From Incurvaria masculella (taxonomy: Eukaryota > Arthropoda > Insecta > Lepidoptera > Incurvariidae), in assembly GCA_946894095.1 (NCBI GenBank), contig OX335665.1:320001-384000 (forward strand): DNA of 64,000 bases. Reading direction: 5' to 3'. Every line of letters begins with the position of its first letter. Positions within the stretch are counted from its first letter, which is position 1. Shown piece after piece: positions 55,338 through 64,000 of this stretch. The notes below the pieces were generated by a model. The model did no database searches. It was not told where the DNA came from and worked only from the letters and a program-made list of their open reading frames with translations. The position numbers were made by a program, and so were the translations under genes.

Positions 55338-55442
55338 ATTAGTCCTTAATAATTTTGTTTTGTGAGTGCAGTGTACTGTCTATTGATGAATAAACAATAC
55401 AACAACAATACAGTAATTAGGGTGTGCGTATCACTACATAGT

Positions 55443-55835
55443 ATAAAACAAAGTCGCTTTCTCTGTCCCTATATCCCTATGTATGCTTAAATCTTTAAAA
55501 CTACGCAACGGATTTTGATGCAGTTTTTTTTAATGGATAGAGTGATTGAAGACGAAGGTTTATATGTATAATAACATCCATTAAATAGTGGAGAAATACT
55601 GTTAGTTTTGAGATTTCTAATGTGATGTCGTAAATAATGATTTTTTTTCCGCTTACATCGCAAACGCAGGCTGAACCCTACGAGATTTTCTCATTCATTC
55701 CTACGATATTGATGCAATTTGGTAGATGTATACATTCTCCTGGACCAGCCTTTTGGATCAGCTCTTTGGGCAACTTTTTATCCATGATATAATTCATCCC
55801 GACATTAACCCGAGCGGAGCCGGGTACCGCAGCTA
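55443..55835 (+). mobile_element. non-autonomous Helitron-like element
   Basis: Closes with CCCGAGCGGAGCCGGGTACC followed by GCAGCTAG and T: a small hairpin shortly before a CTAG end, as in Helitrons. The interior (TTTAAAACTACGCAACGGAT, GACGAAGGTTTATATGT) is a repeat known widely in insects, from memory. The 5' end is uncertain. Confidence 0.6.
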
Positions 55836-56117
55836 GTTTGATATAAATGCAAAACATGAATATTTCACCGTGTTTTACCGGTTTGGGTAACGTACGTTAA
55901 TTATTTCCTAATACCACATTTATAATTAAACCGCAAACTGTTCCTATATTTACTTAAATTCTGAAATGAACAAACATTTGAAAATAAAATACGACAAGTG
56001 AAGTTCGAACACGGAATTATGTTGTGTATGCAATACTGTCAAGTGTGGTCCAATCTCATCATTAAAAGGTTATTAGGGCAAACCATCAAGGTTGTCGCGA
56101 TTATTAAAGTAACCTCA

Positions 56118-56262
56118 ATGGGGAAGAAAACTGCTTATTTATCACGACGGATGGCGTCCAAGCGAGGCCACCTTAACGATCTGTCAAAGCCACAGATTAA
56201 GTAAGTGGTCAAAGCTGTCAGATACCATACAAAATAAAACGGAATAGATTTGAAAATTGTAT
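56118..56262. repeat. repeat family G, copy 2 (reverse)
   Basis: TGCTTATTTATCACGACGGA and GCTGTCAGATACCATACAAA correspond to the reverse of 3580-3690. Confidence 0.5.
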
Positions 56263-56269
56263 TCACTCA

Positions 56270-56429
56270 GGGCCGAGTGCACGAAAGAACAAAAAATCAA
56301 AATCAACGTCAAAGTATGATCAAACACGTCACTTTGTGTGGACAGTATGGAAGGAACTCTATGCGGTTCGCTAAAAGTGACGTGTTTGAACATTGATCAA
56401 CTCAGCTGTTTCTTCGTGCAACCGGGGCT
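56270..56429. mobile_element. inverted-repeat element H, copy 2
   Basis: GTGCACGAAAGAAC at the left and TTCTTCGTGCAACC at the right; ACACGTCACTTTGTGTGGAC matches copy 1 at 24897-25050. Confidence 0.6.
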
Positions 56430-56458
56430 TAATCTATGTAGTTCTCTCACGCACAGTG

Positions 56459-56600
56459 CACGCGCAGAGAGAGAGGGAGAGAGAGATGGTGAGGGTTAGG
56501 GTGAGAGAGTGGTGTGAGAAAGGATGAAAGAGAGGGAGGGTGAGGGTGAGAGAGAGATAGTGGGAGTGAGAGAGAGAGATAGGGTGGAGTAGAGAGAAGG
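56459..56600 (+). repeat. GA-rich simple repeat
   Basis: Runs of GAGAGAGAGGGAGAGAGAG with GGTGAGGGTTAGGGTGAG interruptions. Confidence 0.75.
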
Positions 56601-56607
56601 GAGTTTA

Positions 56608-56872
56608 TGTGTGATGACCAGCAAGGCCACCGGTGACGATGATGGAGCGGGTGGCGGTTACGTTTATTCTTGGTTTACTCGCCAGCGGCCCAGCGCGTAA
56701 CGACGCTATAAAACCTTCGCTTCAAAAAGAGCCGAGAGAGATAGTTATCATATCTGTGCCTCGCGCTCTTAAAGTGAACATAATTTTGGTTATCAACTGG
56801 GACATTATAGTAATATGGTTTCGTTCGCTGTTGATACATATCAATAAAATGTTTTAGGATAAACATTGCTTG
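56608..56872 (+). mobile_element. possible solo LTR
   Basis: Starts near TGTGTGATGACCAGC, has GCTATAAAACC (56707) and CAATAAAATG about 135 bases further, and ends near GGATAAACA. TG...CA ends with a promoter and a poly-A signal in 265 bases fit an LTR, but no second LTR or duplication was seen. Confidence 0.3.
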
Positions 56873-56876
56873 AAGT

Positions 56877-57232
56877 GCACTTGTTGTTATTGTTTATCGT
56901 TTATTGTTTATTCATCATCCATAGACAGTACACTGCACTCGTATTTGTCATATTTTATCATTAGCCAGTTCGGCAATCCCAGGCGAAGAAGAACTGGCAA
57001 GAAACTCCGCTGGTTTTTTTTCCCCACTGTTTTAATTATAGTAGTAGTAGTAAGTGCACTTATTGTTTATTGTTTATCGTTTATTGTTTATTCATCATCC
57101 ATAGACAGTACACTGCGCTCGGATTTGTTATATTTTATCATTAGCCAGTTCGGCAATCCCAGCGAAGAAGAACTGGCAAGAAACTCCGCTGGTTTTTTTT
57201 TCCACTGTTTTAATTATAGTAGTAGTAACTTT
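56877..57232 (-). repeat. tandem pair of the LINE-tail-like repeat
   Basis: Two nearly identical units of about 180 bp; CATCCATAGACAGTACACTG begins at 56917 and again near 57099. The GGTTTTTTT(T) stretch differs slightly. Same repeat as at 1545-1690. Confidence 0.7.
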
Positions 57233-57417
57233 CGTAGCACCTAGTAGAACTGTCTAACAATATTCCGTTGATATTGTCACCTTTCAACCACGTCATTACG
57301 ATTTATTACAATCGGATTTTATTATTATTCTTGTATTTTTTTTATTTACATAGTAATCTAGATTTAATAATTCGTAAAATAAACCCGTCAAACATCTATC
57401 AATCGAGTAAAATATAA

Positions 57418-57620
57418 AACTAATTTGAGTTACAGCGACATCTACATTTAAAGCATTTTAATCAGATTTTGAAAATAATCTGAAAAAGTATTGGTTGTGA
57501 CATTCGTTGGAAGCAGGATCCTGCTTCCGACGAATGTCACTCTGATTACAATGCTTCAAATGTAGATGTCGCTCTAACTCAAATTAATGAGATAACGGTA
57601 ATGTCGTATCCATTAAATAC
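57418..57620. repeat. inverted dimer of family N
   Basis: AGCGACATCTACATTTAAAG on one side and CTTCAAATGTAGATGTCGCT on the other, meeting at AAGCAGGATCCTGCTTCC, a palindrome at 57511-57528. Confidence 0.75.
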
Positions 57621-57990
57621 ATAACAAATTTCAACTGCTTTTATGAATGCTGACTCGATCTAATTTCACCCGTGAACAACACATTCACCCGGTATTCCAC
57701 CGTGACTCACCGCCACCACCCGCTGCCGTGTGAGTAAGCGCTTCGTACGAAAACTTCACCGGTCGTTGAACCAATCCTATCTGCTCACCCGTTAGCAGTG
57801 TCCTGGAATCCGCCGCGTGTCAGCTAAATCTTCCGTTGGCACTGTTCCGGGTTCAAACTCCGCTCCCGGCTCTAACGGACGTACCTTCGCCTGTGTCTTT
57901 GCTGGATTCCTGTTTTCAGTATGTCCTGTACTTTAGACTTCGACCCTTTGGAGACAGTTGAGAAAAGTTGGTAATTTTGAGAGATTAATT

Positions 57991-58228
57991 TTTTAGGGTT
58001 CCGTAGCCAATGGGTGCCAACGGAACGCTATTTTACTAAGCCTCCGCTGTCCATCCGTCCTTCCGTCCGTGCGTCCTTCCGTCCGTCCGTCACAGGGCTA
58101 TATCTCATGAACTGTAATAGGTAGTAGGCAGCTGAGATTTTCACAGAGTGTATATTTATTTTGCCGCTATAACTACAAATAGGTCAAATAAATAAATAAT
58201 AATAATGAAAGGGGGGGGCATACAAAAA
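57991..58228 (+). repeat. family A repeat, 3' truncated
   Basis: AGGGTTCCGTAGCCAATGGG, mixed CCGTCC/CCTTCC run, stops in GGGGGGGGCATACAAAAAAC without the hairpin end. Confidence 0.75.
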
Positions 58229-58239
58229 ACGCATACGTC

Positions 58240-60020
58240 ACGGGGCTATCCAGGTCGGTTCGGGAACACGGTTCCCGCCAAAACTTTGACTTAAACACCA
58301 GCGCTTAAATAAATAGTATTTGCTTAAAGCCACAGAGCATTTCCAAATAATACAAGATTGCTCCTTTCGCGTTTCTAGGGACATCTCTACCGAACTTTAT
58401 TTTTTTGCTTATATTTTGGAGTACCATTCCGGTCTAAACATATTTATAAAATTTCTAAATTAGTATTAAAAAAAAGTGTTTAGAATTGTATGACCAAATA
58501 TTACGGGGCTATTTGATTTTATGAACACTCAAAGTCAACGTTTTTCAGACGTGTAATACGATTTCTTAGTATCAGGCTTAAGAAAAGAGGTTCTTTCCTT
58601 GTTATTTATTTATATAAAAATATCAAGAATAAAGATCATTATAATATTATATAATAAATAATAATAATAATACAATATAATAATATAATAAAGATCAAGG
58701 TTCATATAATCACTGAATTGAAAATGATAACTGTGTTTTGTTTTGTTGAACTGGCTAATCTTCAAATATTAAAATATGACAAATCCGAGTGCAGTGAACT
58801 GTCTATGGATGATGAATAAACAATACAATATAATATATGACTAGCCCACCAGTGAACCGCCGTCAATCATCCAAGCGATAATGAGTCAATCAACACAGCC
58901 TATCAGTTATTAAGGTCCTGTCGCCAACATAGATATAGAAAAGAAAAGAAGATTGCTATAGCATGACATTTATTTGTAATAAAATTTCCATTTAAATATG
59001 TAGCTATTATCGTGATGGATGTAAATTATACCTTTCGAAACCTAAAAAAACCTCAATTTATTCAGCATAGAACATTTGAACGCATACACGGCCCTGCGTC
59101 CCTTCTGTTACTATTATCATACGAATGTAACCACAGAACAAAGAAGGGATAGAAATAGCATAGACGAGGGTTTGTAAGGAAACCGCCGTGACTCTACGCA
59201 CACGAACATGATTGTCTACTATTTTCGATCACATTGAAATCGTTCCTCTGGTTGGCTACACATCATTGAAGCAAAATAAAGTATTTAATTTTCAAACGCA
59301 ATCGAAACTAGGCCTTATTTCAAAACAGATTGATTTGTTAATTACCGACTTTTAACATGTAGTAATGACTTTCTCTAGTTGATCTACATGGAGCAAATCT
59401 TAAACTACAAATAAAATGCAGGAAATGAAAATTAAGTTTAAGGATAAAGTAACCTTATGTGTATACAGCAAAGTTGCTTACTATTTGCGTTGTTATAGGT
59501 GATTTACGTCACACGACAAAACCACGCGCTACTCGAATATGTCAAAGCTACTCATTTACAGTGTTGGAGTGTTTTGACGAAGCTAACAAAATATTACCGT
59601 ATTATTTGGAAAATTATTATAATCTGAGATAAAATGACTAAAAGTATCGTACCACGACCAAGTAAGTCCTAATAAACAAAAAAGCCTCATTGTGATAATC
59701 AGTATTTACGGTCCTATTTTCCGAACTGGAAGACTAGGCCTTAGTATTCATTGTATATCTAAGAAATAACATTCAAATATTGCAAAATGTGATTCTATTT
59801 GAAGCGAAGTGACAATTTTCGTATCTTAGGACTGATAATAATATATTTAAAGGTTTTAATGTCACGGTATTAAATAGTACCGACGGTACATTTATCGCAC
59901 AAATATGATAAAATCCCAGCACTGCATAGTCATGAGAGCTACTCAATTAGGGATGTGGCTAAATCGTGACGTCATCCGTCAGAGTATCGATATATTTTGT
60001 ACTACATTTTATTAAACAAT
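58240..60020. other. mostly unique AT-rich DNA
   Basis: A LINE-tail-like fragment (58735-58835) and an AT-rich TAATAATA tract (58640-58690). Apart from the possible exon at 59634, no gene was recognised. Confidence 0.5.
59634..59661 (+). CDS. possible first coding exon (nine codons)
   Basis: ATG in ATAAAATGA followed by TKSIVPRP and a strong GTAAGT donor at 59662. The 100 bases before it are unique and hold ACGTCACACGAC. A short first exon with a long first intron leaving the window is one reading; chance is another. No later exon found. Confidence 0.2.
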
Positions 60021-60024
60021 ATAT

Positions 60025-60225
60025 CGTAACGTTTTGACCGAGCGAAGCGCGAAGTTTCTCGTTTCAGCTTGGGCAAAAATGCTTTCGTATATCCGGCGAC
60101 CGGCTGTCCGCCTATGCGGCTGTTCTCCTCTACAAGTCGCATTTCTAAACCGATTCTCGTGAAAGTTTGTGTCCAGGTTCGATCGCCAACCACAAACATT
60201 TGCCCCCAACCACTAGATGTCAGTC
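60025..60225 (-). repeat. interspersed repeat of unknown class
   Basis: GACCGAGCGAAGCGCGAAG at one side, then a compact GC-rich part to AACCACAAACATTTG. The style matches repeats I know from insect genomes, but this is the only copy here. Confidence 0.35.
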
Positions 60226-60423
60226 AATATATTTATTTACCATTCAGAATCAGTTAGTTTAATCTAGCCTTTAAACATTAATTAAGAAAGATTCAGTTCA
60301 TTATTTAATAATTGTTTCCGTTATATTAATATACAAACAGAAACAGAGAGAGTGCAGATTTCAGATTACATTGTTTTTTTTTTGTAATGTAGGTATAATA
60401 CATAATTATATGCGAATTACTAA

Positions 60424-60550
60424 CGCCCGGTTCCACCACCTCCAGCTACAAAAATCCCAAAGTTATCTTTCAGTTACATCATACAAATATTGCATGTAGC
60501 CGAAAGTTAACTATCGGATTTCAGGTAACTGGAGGTGGTGAAAACAGGGG
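60424..60550. mobile_element. fold-back MITE
   Basis: Ends GTTCCACCACCTCCAGCTAC and GTAACTGGAGGTGGTGAAAA; inner arms AGTTATCTTTCAGTTAC and GTAGCCGAAAGTTAACT are also inverted. About 125 bp. Confidence 0.7.
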
Positions 60551-60559
60551 TAAGTGATA

Positions 60560-60740
60560 TACCGGAAACCAGCCTAGGTTGGTACAATAAAATTCAATAA
60601 AATACAGCCGGTGCGGTAATGAACCAGTACTCGTTTTCTGACTAGTTTAATATAGCCATAGCACTAAAGCTCTCTCGGGAATGCGGTGTAATATCCTAAT
60701 TTAATAACAATTGTTGTTATATTAATCATCCATGTCCAAT
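60560..60740 (+). mobile_element. decayed SINE body and tail
   Basis: Order of GGTTGGTACAATAAAATTC, GTTTAATATAGCCATAG, CTCGGGAATGCGGTGTAAT and ATATTAATCATCCATGTCCA follows the shared SINE body. Very diverged. Confidence 0.4.
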
Positions 60741-61244
60741 CATCACTGTAAACATACATAAACATCGATAGCTCAATGTCGATTCGATGTGTCACATCCC
60801 TTATTGAGTAGCTGAGGCATCACCTTAGAATATAAAAATAATCGTGAATGACAGAAATTTCGAGAACACTGTATGAGATTGATGCAAACCAATCCTTAAA
60901 ATGTGGGTATTAGAGTAAATTTTTGTTTGACTTTTGAAGTGTTCGTCAAATTTTGCATACATTTTCGAATTTAAATCGAAATTAAATAAAATAAAACTTA
61001 TCGATGCCTCCTTTTGTTAAATTGTGTGTTCGGCTATCGTTTTTGCACTCCAAAATGGCACAATAGGGCATCGTTCTTGCTTCGCGAGTTTATCGTGCAG
61101 TAGTTGCGGTCGACAGCGCCGAAGTAGTGACGAAACACGACTGCTGAGCGCGAATCACGAAGTGCGCCGAGCTCCGCGTACTAGTGGCTACGCTGTTTCC
61201 GCCTACTTACTCCTTCTACCCGTTCTTTTTGTTCTGTGAATGTA

Positions 61245-61560
61245 ACGCATGTGTGTCTATTCTAAACATAATGATGCATGGCCACGCATGGCGTACCGAG
61301 GCCAGGGACTCAATTTCATGGAGTTTAAGCCGAGGGCACGCTGTTCCAATGATTGCAGAAATGGCGTGCGCCAAGGTTCACAGCTGGAGCCTGCATTATT
61401 CTGTATATCTGTTTCAGTTTCAGTTTCAGTTTCTTTATTTCCTCTATTAGAATATAACACACTCGGATTCGTAATTTTTTTCCTGTTGGTTCGATTACTT
61501 CTGGTGAAGAAGAGCCGACAAGAAACTTCGCCAGGCTGGCACAGTCCCTTTAGGCAATGT
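61245..61560 (+). mobile_element. RTE-like LINE reverse-transcriptase scrap and LINE tail
   Basis: NGVRQGSQLEPALFCIS, from about 61358, is the RTE form of the GVRQG...LF motif. It is followed by TTTCAGTTTCAGTTTCAG and the LINE-tail-like GAAGAAGAGCCGACAAGAAA. Confidence 0.55.
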
Positions 61561-61715
61561 TACATTTTCAAACGTTTTTGAGATTTTTTTTCAATAATAG
61601 ACATGCAAATCACCAGTTGTATATGACAGAAAACACATATATTTTTTCATTATGTAAACTATATCTTTGACATTGAAAAAGAAGTGGGAATCACAAATCG
61701 GTAGATTTACCTTAA

Positions 61716-62076
61716 GGATGTTCCGACCCATACAATGTTTTTTTTACACAGAACGCAAAAAGTATTGCACTTTAAGGCACGAATTCGTCATAAATATTAA
61801 ATATAGCCATAGTAGTTGCAGCGAAAACATATTCACAATTTGAGGTTTAATGGTTTCGTTGTAATTGTCGATTAGAAGTTTTACACCGTTAGATGGCGCT
61901 GTTAAATAAAAATCTTATTTAAATAAATTGTAACAAAACCAATAACCCTGAAATTGTTAAATTGTTTTCGCGGCAAGTAATATGACTATATAAAACTTTT
62001 ATTATTAATTCGTGGCCTAAAGTGCAATACTTTTTGCGTTATGTGTGCAAACAACTTTATATGGGTCGGAACAGCC
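61716..62076. mobile_element. TTAA-flanked MITE, second family, 361 bp
   Basis: TTAA at 61712-61715 and 62077-62080. Ends GGATGTTCCGACCCATA and TATGGGTCGGAACAGCC are inverted, with GCAAAAAGTATTGCACTTTA and TAAAGTGCAATACTTTTTGC further in. Confidence 0.8.
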
Positions 62077-62179
62077 TTAATGGTTAAATTTATCGTGGCG
62101 ACCATACTTACGTGTTTACAATTGGGTGTACGATAATGGGGAACCAAATACAAAGCTTATTTTACTGTCGCATGAGCGA

Positions 62180-62560
62180 CTTCACTTAAGGAGCGTCAAA
62201 CCTGTCATTGCTGTCAAGTTTTATTTACGAGTTTTTAAGTTTTCTTCATTTTGCAATTAGAATATGGATTAGAGGAAAAGAATAGTTTTTATCCTTAAAA
62301 TTGTTTTTTAATATATATATCCAGCACATAGTTTAAAAATGAAATATTGAATGTTATGTTATTGTGGTATCTTTTTTCCGACGACTTCATTTGATTAGCA
62401 CAATTTGTAACAGTTTATTTTTTTAATAATATCGAGGAAATTGAGCCATGTCAATAACAAAGATTAGGTAAATTTTCAGATCTGTTCTGTTTTATTTTGT
62501 AGGGTCTCTGACAGCTTTGAAAGATTTCAAGATAAATAAGCAAATTTCTTTCCCATTGAA
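62180..62560. repeat. repeat family G, copy 3
   Basis: TCAAACCTGTCATTGCTGTC, GATCTGTTCTGTTTTATTTT and TCTGACAGCTTTG line up with 3290-3640. Confidence 0.5.
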
Positions 62561-62599
62561 CTAACAGACCACTGGCTTATTCCCTGTAAGTTAGGTGCA

Positions 62600-62690
62600 G
62601 GAAGAGCCGGGGACAATGGCGTATGTCAAGGTTCACTGATTGGGCTCGCACTCTTCCGTATATACTGCTCTAATTAGTTGAACCTTGCAT
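62600..62690 (+). mobile_element. LINE reverse-transcriptase scrap
   Basis: NGVCQGSLIGLALFRIYCSN, the same motif as at 61358, decayed. Confidence 0.45.
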
Positions 62691-64000
62691 AGTGTTTAGT
62701 TTTAGTTTATACTGTTCCCGCTACACAGCATTTTTGTGACATGATATGTACGAATTATACAGTGACTTCTGAAAGTTTCGGAAAAAAATGTCATGGCGTA
62801 AATTATATCAGATGTCAAACATATGGCTTATGTTTGTTGGGAAAAACTCCTGTGCACTAAAACGAGCTTTATGAACAGAGGTCCTATTACGAGTTACCAA
62901 TCAATTATCGAAAGTTCGCTGAAGCGCGTCGTTTCCGCAGGTTACACATTGAATATAGCATGCATTTTAGGGGTAAATCGCCGTCCATGAATCTTCAGAT
63001 AATATTTTCAAAACATTTATATTATTTCATATTTCCTAACAAATATAAAAATCCATGGACGGGTGATGTAGTGTATACCTCAAATGCCTGCTCTACTCAA
63101 TGGTGTAAACCTGCGAAAACGAAGATCGCAGCAAAATTTAGATAAGTTATTTGTAACTCGTAATAGCCTACCTATTACGAGCCTCTCATTCTTCGTTTTA
63201 ATCATTGACTTGTTTTAAATATTATAATTTCCAAAGCACTTGTGTGAACCAAAAAACTAGCGCCGCCACCATTCGAAATTAACATTCGTTTCCTAACATG
63301 TTAGATACACAATCTTTACTAATATGTATGAATATTTTTAACAAATAATAATTTATTCTATTAATGTTAGTAATGTTTCTAAGTCTTATTTTGAAATGTT
63401 TTTCTTATTCAATGTGTACTTTATGATTATGATGTTTATGAGAACGATACCCACACAACATCGGTATTATATTTGGAACAATGGCATGTCTAATTTTCTT
63501 CTAGCATACTTTATATAATGAGATGCATGCATGCCTCTCGACTCATCCTAACAGTCAAGGCTAGAATAGCAATCAACATTAATGCTCTTAGAATACTAAT
63601 ACACACAGGTTATTAAGAAACCTAGCTTTTTAGCTTGTCCCTTTACCGCCGTTGCATATAAAATTGTTGAAAGGCAGCCGCTAATAGGTATTAAAACTTC
63701 TAATGAGTCGTCCTTAGTAATCCGAATGCGGTCATCGTGTTGAATCCAGCATCAAGCAGCAGGCAGCCGTGCGAGGCTGGGTGACTCACTGCTGGGAATA
63801 AATCGTTCATAACGGGATTTATTGAATCCTATCAATTCCGCAAATCCTGCATGAATCAAGTTTCTTTGTAAGGTAACATCATTTAACCCTGTGCTGACTT
63901 GGTGGGCCCAGGATAGGACTTACTAGTACTAATATGAAAACTGCTTGGATCAGTAGTCGCACTTAAAAAAAACCCTATTCGCTCAACATCTTCCACTGTG
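62690..64000. other. AT-rich DNA without recognised genes
   Basis: A possible inverted-repeat element at 62880-63172 (CTATTACGAGTTAC at the left, GTAACTCGTAATAG at the right). Otherwise unique sequence. Confidence 0.4.

Overview
The window is nuclear DNA of an insect, very probably a moth or butterfly. The reasons are spliced metazoan genes with short GC-rich exons in AT-rich introns, short TTAGG/CCTAA tracts (the insect telomere motif), and many interspersed repeats of kinds I know from lepidopteran genomes. Species assignment is inference.

Genes. Three host genes lie in the first 20 kb: (1) the 3' end of Mediator subunit MED16 (+ strand, 1-6567; its first visible exon is tandemly repeated); (2) a complete six-exon TEX9-like coiled-coil gene (- strand, 14721 to 9414), convergent with MED16; (3) a complete three-exon gene (- strand, 19591 to 17643) for a small protein resembling a zinc-ribbon OB-fold, which I cannot name. 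A possible first exon starts at 59634 and may belong to a gene running out of the window.

Repeats. From about 20 kb on the DNA is mostly mobile-element sequence, and many insertions are nested, so empty sites can be read directly. The best element is a 5990-bp PIF/Harbinger DNA transposon (49075-55064) with terminal inverted repeats, TAA duplications and two convergent, spliced, apparently intact genes: a Myb/SANT-like DNA-binding protein and a HARBI1-type transposase with all three catalytic acids. It sits inside two nested copies of a short element whose ends resemble its own, each inserted at the same TAA; a run of the same short element forms an array at 42239-43032. Other DNA elements are a Tc1/mariner-type element inside a SINE (25642-26591), a hAT deletion derivative (40075-40664), a small hAT-like element (33491-33877), two TTAA-flanked families, and several fold-back elements.

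Retroelements. One tRNA-headed SINE family occurs about ten times. Two copies of a second SINE with a 5S-rRNA-derived head share its body and tail. LINE fragments are RTE-like 3' ends, Jockey/CR1-like C-termini and reverse-transcriptase pieces. A high-copy repeat with (TCCG)n and a short hairpin near one end recurs over a dozen times. No rRNA gene, intact tRNA gene, CRISPR array or prokaryotic feature was seen.
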